DNA from: an uncultured Eubacteriales bacterium
GTDB lineage: Bacteria > Bacillota > Clostridia > Oscillospirales > CAG-272
Length of the DNA stretch: 64,000 nt
Reading direction: 5' to 3'
Assembly: GCA_900546695.1 (NCBI GenBank)
Contig: URDX01000004.1
Coordinates: forward strand, 62,001-126,000
Below, piece after piece: positions 26,048-33,660 of the stretch; position 1 is the first letter of the stretch; each line of letters begins with the position of its first letter. The translations under genes were made by a program, and so were the position numbers. The notes beneath the pieces are model-generated. The model was not told the origin of the DNA, did no database searches, and was given only the letters and a program-made list of their open reading frames with translations.

Positions 26048-26405
26048 AAGAGCCGCCGCCCGACGCGCTTAAAAAACGACGCCTGCAACTAACGACACAC
26101 GAAAAAAATCACTGCAAGCTGCGATGGGCGCACTAAACGATATCACGCGCTGCCACATGTATATAAAGGCATCCTTATACAAAAGGCACTGCGAACTATT
26201 ATTTCGCACACATTAAAGCACCGCCGCCCCGACCGAACGGTCGGGGCGGCGGTTTATCGTATTTCGCGGTCAAGCGGGCGTAAGCAGATAAAGCATGACA
26301 TCTAATGCACATCACCATGCCCTTAGCAGCATGTCATGCACATCAATATACCTAAGCAAAACTGCCGTCAATCCATAACTCTGCGCCTGCGCATCAAGCG
26401 ACAAC
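26048..26405. other. Convergent intergenic region, no gene seen
   Basis: It lies between the convergent VanZ and aminotransferase genes. Apart from the hairpin at 26220-26253, it contains only word repeats such as ATGCACATCA, found twice (about 26304-26345). No reading frame is convincing. Confidence 0.5.
26220..26256. terminator. Bidirectional hairpin between convergent genes
   Basis: A perfect 16-bp GC-rich stem (ACCGCCGCCCCGACCG, loop AA) at 26220-26253, followed by TTTA on the plus strand and TTTAAT on the minus strand. T-runs are short, so termination efficiency is uncertain. Confidence 0.6.
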
Positions 26406-27281
26406 TCACATGCAGTCGCGATCAAGCTTTTCGACGTAGAGCTGCTGTATACGGTCGAACAGCGCGGTATCGCGTCCGCCGACGGGAGCACCGTCGAGCT
26501 CGCATGCACGGCGCACAAGTGTGGTAGTGCTCGAGATAAGAATCTCATCGGCATCGGCAAGCTCGGCGCGTGTAATATAGCGCTCGACTACGGGGATACC
26601 GTTTGCGCGGCAGATACCGATAAGATGGCTGCGCGCGATGCCCGGCAGAATGAAATGTCCGAGCGGGGCGGTGATATACTCGCCGTTCTTAAGTATAGCA
26701 ATATTGGTATGTGCGCCCTCCGTGACGACATCGCGATACTCCGTTCCGTCATCCTCGAACAGGCGGCGTCTTATCTGAACCGCCTCGTCGCAGCCCGCGT
26801 CTATAGCAGCCTGTGCGGCAAGGATATTCGGTATAAGATTGATGGTCTTGACGTTGCACATCTCATAGCGGATATCGTCGACGGTATGCAGCTTCATCGG
26901 TACATCGAGCTTTGTTATCTTCTTCGGCTTGACGTACATGAGCAGATTTGCCTTTGAATTTTCGGGAAAAGGATGATTGCGGGGCGCTGTTCCGCGGCTC
27001 GCCTGCCAGTAGATGAGAACATCCGAACGGTCGTCAAGGCGCGATATAAGGTCGTTTATTATCCCGAGCAGCTGCTCGCGCGTGTACGGAAAGTCGATGC
27101 GGACAAGACGGCAGCTGTTGTAGAAGCGTTCGAAATGCTCGTCGATAAGAAACGGCTTTCCGTTATGGCAGAATGCGACATCGTAAACACCGTCGCCGAA
27201 ATAAACCGCTCTGTCCTCGAGAGGTACCTTTATATCCTCGATGGCGGATATCGTTCCGTTGTAATATGCTGCGTTTTTCAT
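26406..27281 (-). CDS. Class IV PLP aminotransferase (D-alanine aminotransferase-like)
   Basis: A 291-residue fold-type IV PLP enzyme. YFGDGVYDVAF (residues 27-37) matches the D-amino-acid transaminase form YFGDGVYEV; the PLP Lys is K145 in CNVKTINLIPNILA; the phosphate-binding region is EGAHTNIAILKNG; and the late ILPGIARSHL is typical. D-alanine aminotransferase supplies D-Glu and D-Ala for peptidoglycan; a branched-chain aminotransferase is the main alternative but less likely given the N-terminal motif. Start: ATG 27281 with GGGAGAA upstream; the frame is open for 33 more codons into dusB. A TATAAT at 27327-27332 may be a promoter, but its -35 is poor. Confidence 0.83.
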   Translation of the reverse strand: MKNAAYYNGTISAIEDIKVPLEDRAVYFGDGVYDVAFCHNGKPFLIDEHFERFYNSCRLVRIDFPYTREQLLGIINDLISRLDDRSDVLIYWQASRGTAPRNHPFPENSKANLLMYVKPKKITKLDVPMKLHTVDDIRYEMCNVKTINLIPNILAAQAAIDAGCDEAVQIRRRLFEDDGTEYRDVVTEGAHTNIAILKNGEYITAPLGHFILPGIARSHLIGICRANGIPVVERYITRAELADADEILISSTTTLVRRACELDGAPVGGRDTALFDRIQQLYVEKLDRDCM

Positions 27282-27379
27282 AGCTTCTCCCTTCGCCCGC
27301 CCTGCCGTAGCCTTGCGGGTATTTGTATTATATCTAACTTTCGAATTGTCCTTTGAACGACAGTTCGCCTCATTACGCA

Positions 27380-28372
27380 CTATTCGGCGTAGCCCGAATG
27401 CGCGTACTCCTCAGCGTGCTCCGCGAGCTCGTCAAGCAGTGCACATATCGCATCCTCCCGCTCCTCACGGTTTATGCGGTCGCGCATTGCAGCCGCACCG
27501 CGTATGCCCGTGATATACCAGCCGAGATGCTTTCGCGCCTCACGCAGGCCGATATACTCGCCCTTATCCGCCATCAGCAGATGCATATGCTCTTTAGCCG
27601 CGGAAATTCGCTCGCTCACCGTCGGCGGAACGAATTCCTCACCCGACAGCGCAGCCTTTACCTCGGCAAAGAGCCACGGATTCCCGCATGCGCCCTGCCC
27701 TATGGCTACCGAATCCACTCCGGTATATTCCATCATCTTCGCAGCATCCGCAGCAGAGCGTATCCCGCCGTTTCCTATAACGGGAATCCTCACGGCTGTC
27801 TTTACGGCGGAGATGGTATCAAGATCGACGGGCGGAGCGTACATCTGCTCCCGCGTACGTCCGTGAATGCACAGCCCGTCCGCGCCGCAGGCTTCGAGCC
27901 GTTTTGCAAGCTCAGGCGCGTTGATATGCTCGCTGTCGATGCCCGTGCGGAGCTTGACCGTAACCGGGACGCTCACCGCGCCGCGCACCGCAGACACTAT
28001 CCTGCCCGCAAGCACCGGATAACGCATGAGCGCGCTGCCGTCGCCCGACGTGAATATCTTTCTCACCGGGCAGCCCATATTTATGTCTATGACATCGGGC
28101 GCATAGTTATCACACAGCCATGCCGCAGCATTCGCCATTATCGTCGGGTCGCTGCCGAATATCTGCAGCGCGGCGGGATGCTCATCCTCGCCGAGACGCG
28201 CGAGCTCGGGCGTTTTTCGGTCGCCGTAAGCTATCGCCTTTGCCGATATCATCTCCGACACGACATAATCCGCGCCCTGCCGACGGCACAGCATACGGAA
28301 GGTGCGGTCGGTCACGCCCGCCATCGGTGCAAGAGTGAGCCCGAAGCCGATATCTACATTTCTTATCCTCAA
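27380..28372 (-). CDS. dusB: DusB-like tRNA-dihydrouridine synthase
   Basis: An FMN-dependent enzyme reducing specific uridines in tRNA to dihydrouridine. The 330-residue protein has LAPMAGVTDRTFR at the N-terminus (FMN/substrate loop), DINMGCPVRKIFTSGDGSALM with catalytic Cys101, VTVKLRTGID, CIHGRTREQMY, and IPVIGNGGI plus IGQGACGNPW for FMN phosphate binding. The motif set and length fit the DusB subfamily. It has its own promoter at 28442-28470 and is followed by the class IV aminotransferase about 100 bp downstream. Confidence 0.93.
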   Translation of the reverse strand: MRIRNVDIGFGLTLAPMAGVTDRTFRMLCRRQGADYVVSEMISAKAIAYGDRKTPELARLGEDEHPAALQIFGSDPTIMANAAAWLCDNYAPDVIDINMGCPVRKIFTSGDGSALMRYPVLAGRIVSAVRGAVSVPVTVKLRTGIDSEHINAPELAKRLEACGADGLCIHGRTREQMYAPPVDLDTISAVKTAVRIPVIGNGGIRSAADAAKMMEYTGVDSVAIGQGACGNPWLFAEVKAALSGEEFVPPTVSERISAAKEHMHLLMADKGEYIGLREARKHLGWYITGIRGAAAMRDRINREEREDAICALLDELAEHAEEYAHSGYAE

Positions 28373-28441
28373 GGGCTCCCTCCGAATCAGCTGAGATTAT
28401 GTATCAGCCGCGCCGAAAAGCGCGCCCGTACATATGCCATG

Positions 28442-28470
28442 ATTATACACCATTCCGCGGATTTTTGCAA
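28442..28470 (-). promoter_or_regulatory. Sigma-A-type promoter of dusB
   Basis: Minus strand TTGCAA (28465-28470), 17-bp spacer, TATAAT (28442-28447), 70 bp before dusB. Confidence 0.8.
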
Positions 28471-28666
28471 GTACACAAGGCAAAAAATGCATTTTGCCCG
28501 TTTATTAAATAAAAATGTCACGCCGAAATGCATCCCGCCGTACCGTCTGCGGCGGGGAGGCATACAAGAAAATACCGAGACGGGCAGCACTCCGCAAAGC
28601 AAATCATCGGCAAGCATACATCACAAAAAGCGGCAATCGAAACATCGCAAACACGCTCCGTAAACG

Positions 28667-28711
28667 CAAAAACCTGCGACGTGCTCACCGCAGCGGTGGC
28701 ATGTCGCAGGT
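28667..28711 (-). terminator. Terminator of the S10-spc-alpha ribosomal operon
   Basis: On the minus strand ACCTGCGAC pairs with GTCGCAGGT and encloses a second stem CACC/GGTG, followed by TTTTTGCG. It lies about 70 bp after the rplQ stop and marks the end of the 16-kb ribosomal gene cluster. Confidence 0.8.
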
Positions 28712-28781
28712 ATATGTTTGCTTTTATCACGCGGGGCTGAGCCCGCGCAGGATGCAGGGGGATTCCCCTACGCTGCTCCGA

Positions 28782-29186
28782 TTACTCAGCAGCAGTCTCA
28801 GCCTTAGCGTCAGCCTTCTTATCTTCCTTAGCGGGAGCCTCGAAGCCGACAAGGCGGATTACAGCCATCTCGGCACCGTCGCCGCGGCGGGGTCCGAGCT
28901 TATAAACGCTGGTGTAACCGCCGTTACGGTCAGCATACGAGGGTGCTATCTGATCGAACAGCTTCTTAACAACGTCTTCTTTGGTTATATAGGAAAGAGC
29001 AGCACGGCGGCTTGCCAGTGTGTTCTTCTTGCCGAGTGTAATCATTTTCTCGGTCATGCTGCGTACCTCTTTTGCTCTGTAAAGAGTGGTCTCAATAGAG
29101 CCGTTTTCAAGAAGGTACGTTACAAGTCCGCGAAGCATCGCATTACGATGCGCGGTAGTTCTTCCGAGCTTTCTTGTACCGGGCAT
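28782..29186 (-). CDS. rplQ: 50S ribosomal protein L17
   Basis: L17 sits near the exit tunnel of the 50S subunit. The 134-residue protein begins MPGTRKLGRTTAHRNAMLRG, the family signature, and continues with TLYRAKEVRSMTEKMITLGK. After the conserved end it has a Lys/Ala/Glu-rich tail (KEDKKADAKAETAAE) of about 15 residues, common in Gram-positive homologues. It is the last gene of the alpha cluster, 13 bp after rpoA, with AAGGAGG before its ATG and a terminator downstream. Confidence 0.97.
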   Translation of the reverse strand: MPGTRKLGRTTAHRNAMLRGLVTYLLENGSIETTLYRAKEVRSMTEKMITLGKKNTLASRRAALSYITKEDVVKKLFDQIAPSYADRNGGYTSVYKLGPRRGDGAEMAVIRLVGFEAPAKEDKKADAKAETAAE

Positions 29187-29199
29187 TATAGTTTCCTCC

Positions 29200-30150
29200 T
29201 TATTCTTCTTCCTTCTTCAGGTCAAGACCCAAAGAGTGGAGCTTGAAGATGACCTCTTCAAGCGATTTTTTACCAAGATTTCTGACCTTAATCATTTCTT
29301 CCTCGGTGCGATTAGTCAGATCCTCCACCGTATCAATGCCTGCGCGCTTCAAGCAGTTGAAGCTGCGGACAGACATGTCAAGCTCCTCAATGGTCATCTC
29401 AAGGACTTTCTCCTTGATGGTCTCTTCACGTTCAACCATTATCTCTGTATTCTTTGCCTCGTCGCTGAGATCGACGAACAAATTGAGATGCTCATTGAGA
29501 ATCTTGGCTCCGAGGGAGACCGCCTCCTTAGCGGAGATGGTTCCGTTAGTAAGAACCTCGAGTGTGAGCTTATCGTAATCGGTATTGCTGCCGACACGGG
29601 TATTCTCAACAGAGTAGCTTACGTTATATACCGGAGTATAGATAGAGTCGGTATAAATAGTACCGATGGCGGGCTGACCGAGCTGCTTGTTACGCTCCTG
29701 AGAAACATATCCGCGACCGTGGTCGAAGGTAAGCTCCATGTAAAGGCGAGAGCCCTCACTGAGAGTAGCAATATGATGCTCCGGATTCAGAATTTCGATG
29801 TCGGAATCCTGCTTGATGTCGCCTGCCGTAACCTCACGCTCGCCGCTGCAGTCGATAACGACGGTCTTGGGACTGTCGGAATAGAGCTTAGCGGTGATGC
29901 CCTTAACATTAAGGACGATCTCGGTTACATCCTCTTTGACTCCGGGAACGGTAGAGATTTCGTGAAGCACACCGTCGATCTTTATACTCGTTACCGCAAC
30001 ACCGGGAAGCGAGCTGAGCAGCACTCTTCTCAGAGAGTTTCCGAGAGTAGTACCGTAGCCTCTTTCGAGCGGTTCGACTATAAAGGTGCCGGATCTTCCG
30101 TCTTCGCTTAGGTTGACAGTCGAAATATTGGGCTTTTCTATCTCAATCAT
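29200..30150 (-). CDS. rpoA: RNA polymerase alpha subunit
   Basis: Alpha dimerises to nucleate RNA polymerase assembly; its C-terminal domain binds UP elements and activators. Of 316 residues, the N-terminal domain (1-228) has FIVEPLERGYGTTLGNSLRR and LSSLPGVAVTSIKIDG; the C-terminal domain has ELDMSVRSFNCLKRAGIDTV and RNLGKKSLEEVIFKLHSLG, with the DNA-contact Arg and the helix-hairpin-helix region intact. The start at 30150 has GGAGGG upstream; the open frame extends nine codons further but without support. It lies between rpsD and rplQ as in most bacteria. Confidence 0.97.
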   Translation of the reverse strand: MIEIEKPNISTVNLSEDGRSGTFIVEPLERGYGTTLGNSLRRVLLSSLPGVAVTSIKIDGVLHEISTVPGVKEDVTEIVLNVKGITAKLYSDSPKTVVIDCSGEREVTAGDIKQDSDIEILNPEHHIATLSEGSRLYMELTFDHGRGYVSQERNKQLGQPAIGTIYTDSIYTPVYNVSYSVENTRVGSNTDYDKLTLEVLTNGTISAKEAVSLGAKILNEHLNLFVDLSDEAKNTEIMVEREETIKEKVLEMTIEELDMSVRSFNCLKRAGIDTVEDLTNRTEEEMIKVRNLGKKSLEEVIFKLHSLGLDLKKEEE

Positions 30151-30244
30151 TATTTTCCCTCCTATTAAATCTCTCATTCAAACAAAACGTGAGATGCGTT
30201 CGCAACGAAAGAATGATGTATCCCGTGCGAACGGCCGGGAAATC

Positions 30245-30871
30245 TTATTTCGAGTAAAGCTCGACGATAAGGTGCTCCTCGAACGGGAAGTCAACGTCGT
30301 CTCTCTTGGGCAGATCCTTGACGGTTGCGCGAACATTCTCGCGATCAACCTCAAGCCACTTCGGAGAGGTTGCGGAAGCAAAGCCCTCAACAAGCTCCTT
30401 AATGCGTGCGCTCTTACGGCTCTCCTCACGAAGAGTGATAACATCGCCGACCTTGAGAAGCATGGAAGGAATGTTTGCCTTCTTGCCGTTTACGCGGAAG
30501 TGTCCGTGAAGCACGAGCTGACGGCACTCGCGGCGGCTGCCTGCAAAGCCCATTCTGTAAATTACGTTGTCGAAGCGGCGCTCAAGCAGAGAAAGAAGGT
30601 TTTCACCCGTTACACCCTCGGAACGGTCAGCCTTTACGAAGTAGCTCTTGAACTGCTTCTCCTGAACGCCGTAGTATCTCTTTGCTCTCTGCTTCTCGCG
30701 AAGCTGCATGCCGTATTCTCCCTCTTTCTTTCTTGCGGCACCGTGCTGACCGGGAGCGGTCGGACGGCGGTCAAGTGCGCACTTACCGGTAGTGCAGCGC
30801 TCACCCTTAAGAAAGAGCTTCTTACCCTCCCTGCGGCAGAGTCTGCAAGCAGGTCCTGTATATCTTGCCAT
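30245..30871 (-). CDS. rpsD: 30S ribosomal protein S4
   Basis: S4 is a primary 16S rRNA binder that nucleates 30S assembly and often represses its own operon. The 208-residue protein has four cysteines near the N-terminus (GPACRLCRREGKKLFLKGERC with Cys31 further on), forming the zinc-binding version, then the S4 RNA-binding domain (LLSLLERRFDNVIYRMGFAG, RQLVLHGHFRVNGKKANIPS). Placed between rpsK and rpoA in the alpha cluster, where S4 commonly regulates; no pseudoknot target was recognised. Ribosome binding site TAGGAGGAT. Confidence 0.96.
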   Translation of the reverse strand: MARYTGPACRLCRREGKKLFLKGERCTTGKCALDRRPTAPGQHGAARKKEGEYGMQLREKQRAKRYYGVQEKQFKSYFVKADRSEGVTGENLLSLLERRFDNVIYRMGFAGSRRECRQLVLHGHFRVNGKKANIPSMLLKVGDVITLREESRKSARIKELVEGFASATSPKWLEVDRENVRATVKDLPKRDDVDFPFEEHLIVELYSK

Positions 30872-30903
30872 TTTAATATCCTCCTACAAATTACGACAGT
30901 CGA

Positions 30904-31299
30904 TCAGACACGTCTTCTCTTGGGGGGTCTGCAGCCGTTATGCGGGATAGGTGTTACATCCTTGATAAGGCTGATGTCCAGACCAGCAGTCTGAAGCGCG
31001 CGGATTGCGGACTCACGTCCCGATCCGGGTCCCTTAACGTAAACCTCAACGGTCTTCATGCCGTGATCTACAGCCTTCTTTGCAGCTGCCTCGGAAGCGC
31101 TCTGTGCTGCGAAGGGAGTGCTCTTACGGGAGCCCTTGAAGCCCATCTCGCCTGCAGATGCCCAGGATACGGCGTTGCCGTGAGTATCGGTGATCGTAAC
31201 GATCGTGTTGTTGAATGTAGCACTGATATGCGCTGCTCCGCGCTCGATATTCTTTTTCTCGCGGCGTTTCTTGACTACCTTTTTAGCTACCTTTGCCAT
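30904..31299 (-). CDS. rpsK: 30S ribosomal protein S11
   Basis: S11 lies on the 30S platform near the E-site codon. The 131-residue protein has a Lys-rich start (KVAKKVVKKRREKKNIERG), then HISATFNNTIVTITDTHGNAVSWASAGEMGFKGSRKSTPFAAQ (conserved core) and ends SLIKDVTPIPHNGCRPPKRRRV. It is 18 bp downstream of rpsM and about 30 bp upstream of rpsD, with AAGGAGTG as ribosome binding site. Confidence 0.97.
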   Translation of the reverse strand: MAKVAKKVVKKRREKKNIERGAAHISATFNNTIVTITDTHGNAVSWASAGEMGFKGSRKSTPFAAQSASEAAAKKAVDHGMKTVEVYVKGPGSGRESAIRALQTAGLDISLIKDVTPIPHNGCRPPKRRRV

Positions 31300-31317
31300 C
31301 TGTACTCATTCACTCCT

Positions 31318-31686
31318 TTACTTCTTCTTATTCGCAATAGTCTTCGCAGGACCCTTGCGTGTTCTTGCGTTTGTCTTAGTGCGCTGACCTCTGACGGGCA
31401 GACCCTTGCGATGACGGATACCACGGTAGCAGTTAATCTCTACCATGCGCTTGATGTCGAATGCAACATCGCGGCGGAGGTCACCCTCTACCTTGTAGTT
31501 TGCTTCGATTTCCTCACGGAGCTTTGCGATCTGCTCCTCGGTGAGTGCCTGAGCGCGGGTGTCCGGATCGATGCCTGTCTTTGCAAGTATCTGATTCGCA
31601 GTGCTGCGACCTATACCGTAGATATAGGTAAGGGCGATCTCAATGCGCTTTCCGTTCGGAATATCTACGCCTGCAATACGTGCCAT
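31318..31686 (-). CDS. rpsM: 30S ribosomal protein S13
   Basis: S13 forms inter-subunit bridges at the head of the 30S. The 122-residue protein starts MARIAGVDIPNGKRIEIALTYIYG and has the helix-two-turn-helix region and the basic tail RHRKGLPVRGQRTKTNARTRKG that contacts P-site tRNA. Gene order rpmJ-rpsM-rpsK is standard, with AAAGGAGTG upstream. Confidence 0.97.
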   Translation of the reverse strand: MARIAGVDIPNGKRIEIALTYIYGIGRSTANQILAKTGIDPDTRAQALTEEQIAKLREEIEANYKVEGDLRRDVAFDIKRMVEINCYRGIRHRKGLPVRGQRTKTNARTRKGPAKTIANKKK

Positions 31687-31719
31687 CTTATTTCTTCACT
31701 CCTTTTGACCCGACAGGAA

Positions 31720-31833
31720 TCAGCCCTGTCTCTGTTTGTGTTTCGGATTCTCGCATATCACCATGATCTTGCCGTGGCGACGGATAATCTTACATTTATC
31801 GCATATCTTTTTAACGGAAGGTTTAACTTTCAT
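31720..31833 (-). CDS. rpmJ: 50S ribosomal protein L36, zinc-binding form
   Basis: A 37-residue protein encoded in the gap between infA and rpsM. The translation reads MKVKPSVKKICDKCKIIRRH, then GKIMVICENPKHKQRQG, with the zinc ligands Cys11, Cys14, Cys27 and His32. AAAGGAAC stands upstream of the ATG, and the infA stop codon is adjacent. Confidence 0.96.
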   Translation of the reverse strand: MKVKPSVKKICDKCKIIRRHGKIMVICENPKHKQRQG

Positions 31834-31834
31834 T

Positions 31835-32071
31835 TCAATTACCGTTCCTTTCTGCCTTGGTACGCCATGTGATCCGTCCCTTGGTAAGGTCGTAAACCGA
31901 TACCTCTACCGTGACCTTATCACCGGGCAGTATCCAAATATAATTCATTCTTAGCTTACCGGAAATACGTGCTGAAACGATATGTCCGTTGGGCAGCTGG
32001 ACCTTGAAGGTCGCATTGGGCATGGATTCGATTACCGTGCCTTCAAATTCGAGAATATCATCCTTAGCCAG
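31835..32071 (-). CDS. infA: Translation initiation factor IF-1, apparently without an ATG start
   Basis: IF-1 binds the 30S A site and helps IF-2 and IF-3 select the start codon. The OB-fold protein reads AKDDILEFEGTVIESMPNAT, FKVQLPNGHIVSARISGKLR and PGDKVTVEVSVYDLTKGRITW, ending in a short extra tail (AERNGN). No ATG exists near the start. GGAGGG is followed by ATT, GTT and CTG; CTG at 32069-32071, seven bases from GGAGG, gives exactly LAKDD, where homologues have MAKDD. The in-frame TTG at 32089 lies before the ribosome binding site. IF-1 identity is certain, the start is inferred. Confidence 0.93.
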   Translation of the reverse strand: MAKDDILEFEGTVIESMPNATFKVQLPNGHIVSARISGKLRMNYIWILPGDKVTVEVSVYDLTKGRITWRTKAERNGN

Positions 32072-32176
32072 AACAATCCCTCCTGTCAATACTGTATTTT
32101 GGTCTTTTTACGTCTTGGCTCTGCCGCAGCCGCGGCAGCTTCCGCCTCTCGGCGGTGATGGAATATTCTAAGTCAA

Positions 32177-32980
32177 TCACCTGTCGAAGGTAAGCGGAGC
32201 GGCGCCGTACTCGACAAAGTCGGGCACGTCGATCGCGTCCAGTATAATAATACCGTCCTCGGCGAATGCAATAGAGTGTTCGTAGTGAGCGGCGAGCCCG
32301 CCGTCGGCTGTCTTTACGGTCCAGCCGTCGCTTAGCTCTCTCACCTCGTATGTTCCCGTACAAACCATCGGCTCTACCGCTATAGTCATTCCGCGGAGGA
32401 GGCGCGGACCTCTTCCGGGGTGACCGTAGTTCGGTACATCCGGCGCCTCGTGAAGCTCGCGCCCCACACCGTGACCGACGTATCTTCTCACGGTGGAGAA
32501 GCCGTTCTCGGTAACGTAGCCGTCGACGGCGGCACCGATATCTCCGATTCTGCCGCCGTTTACGGTGGCAGCGGCGATACCGCGCCAGAAGGAATTCTTT
32601 GTTACGGAAATAAGCCTTGCAGCCTCATCGGAGACCTCGCCGACCGCAAAGGTCGCGGCGCTGTCGCCGGTATAGCCCTTGTAAAAAGCTCCGACATCGA
32701 TTTTAACGATGTCCCCCTCCTTCAGTATCTTATCAACAGAGGGTATTCCGTGGATAACTTCGTCATTTACAGAGACACATGCACTGCCGGGAAATCCGCC
32801 GTAACCGAGAAATGTGGGCTTTGCCCCGCACTTCTCGATATAGCGGCGAATGACAGTGTCTATCTGATGGGTCGATACGCCGGGCTTTGCAGCCTCGCCG
32901 CCCGCCAGAAGTGCCTCACCGGTAATCTTTCCGGCATCTCTCATACGAGAGATCTGTGCTTTATTTTTCAGAGTTATCAT
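32177..32980 (-). CDS. map: Methionine aminopeptidase, type I
   Basis: Removes the N-terminal methionine from new proteins. The 267-residue pita-bread enzyme has the metal ligands in order: Asp and Asp in KIDVGAFYKGYTGDSAATF, His in GHGVGRELHEAP, Glu in AVEPMV and Glu in HYEHSIAF. ATG 32980 gives MITLKNKAQISRMRDAGK, typical of the family, with GAGGT ten bases upstream; the frame is open 16 codons further but overlaps adk. Gene order adk-map-infA is usual in Gram-positive bacteria. A KOW-domain gene often found between map and infA is absent; the 105-bp gap holds no convincing frame. Confidence 0.95.
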   Translation of the reverse strand: MITLKNKAQISRMRDAGKITGEALLAGGEAAKPGVSTHQIDTVIRRYIEKCGAKPTFLGYGGFPGSACVSVNDEVIHGIPSVDKILKEGDIVKIDVGAFYKGYTGDSAATFAVGEVSDEAARLISVTKNSFWRGIAAATVNGGRIGDIGAAVDGYVTENGFSTVRRYVGHGVGRELHEAPDVPNYGHPGRGPRLLRGMTIAVEPMVCTGTYEVRELSDGWTVKTADGGLAAHYEHSIAFAEDGIIILDAIDVPDFVEYGAAPLTFDR

Positions 32981-33008
32981 CGAACAATCGACCTCTAAAG
33001 GAGAGCCT

Positions 33009-33641
33009 TCAGTCGGCAAGGGCGGCAAGAGTCAGCTTTGTAGTATCGGCTACCTCTTCCTGTCCTATTACCGTTCTGAGCTTGCCCTTCTTTTCATAGT
33101 AACCCTTAAGGGGCTCGGTCTGCTCATGATAAACCTTGAGGCGGTCGAGAACCACCTCGGGGCTGTCGTCGCGTCGGATGGCAAGCGCCTCGTAGCAGGC
33201 ATCGCATATGCCCTCAGCCTTCGGCTTCTTCCACTCCGTATGGTAGGAAGCGCCGCAGGAGGGACATACCCTGCGCCCGCTCATGCGCTCGACTATCGCC
33301 TCGTCGGATACCTCGATGCTGACCACGCGGTCGATCTCAACGCCCATAGCGTCGAGAGCCTCCGCCTGCGGTACGGTGCGGGGGAATCCGTCAAGGATAA
33401 AGCCGTCCTTGCAATCATCCTTTGCGAGTCTCTCTTTGATAATGCCTATCACAACCTCGTCGGGAACGAGCTTGCCTGCCTCGGTATAAGACTTGGCAGC
33501 CCTGCCCATCTCGGTTCCGGTCTTGATGGCTTCTCTTATAATAGCTCCGGTAGAGATCGCGGGGATCTTATAGGTCTCGCTGACTATCTCCGCCTGTGTG
33601 CCCTTACCGGCGCCGGGTGCGCCTAAAAATATAATCTTCAT
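33009..33641 (-). CDS. adk: Adenylate kinase, zinc-binding lid
   Basis: Interconverts ATP + AMP and two ADP. The 210-residue enzyme has the P-loop FLGAPGAGKGTQ, DGFPRTVPQAEAL, and a Cys4 zinc site in the lid (CPSCGASYH ... CDACYEAL), typical of Gram-positive adenylate kinases. Start: MKIIFLGAPG from ATG 33641, with GAGGG eight bases upstream; nine further codons in frame lack support. It follows secY by 19 bp. Confidence 0.96.
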   Translation of the reverse strand: MKIIFLGAPGAGKGTQAEIVSETYKIPAISTGAIIREAIKTGTEMGRAAKSYTEAGKLVPDEVVIGIIKERLAKDDCKDGFILDGFPRTVPQAEALDAMGVEIDRVVSIEVSDEAIVERMSGRRVCPSCGASYHTEWKKPKAEGICDACYEALAIRRDDSPEVVLDRLKVYHEQTEPLKGYYEKKGKLRTVIGQEEVADTTKLTLAALAD

Positions 33642-33660
33642 CTTATTTACCCTCACGACA

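Larger units (their letters stand above)
28373..28781. other. Region between dusB and rplQ
   Basis: Holds the dusB promoter (28442-28470), the alpha-operon terminator (28667-28711), and two small inverted repeats (GGGCTGAGCCC at 28734-28744 and GGGGGATTCCCC at 28757-28768). No gene is supported. Confidence 0.6.

Noticed and set aside
27353..28663. Open frame of 436 codons on the plus strand opposite dusB
   Set aside because: Shadow of dusB; the translation is Arg/His-rich without domains, and dusB has all its motifs.
32090..32176. KOW-domain protein gene between map and infA, usual in Firmicutes
   Set aside because: The gap of about 100 bp has no frame with a KOW motif; only a residual frame overlapping map exists.
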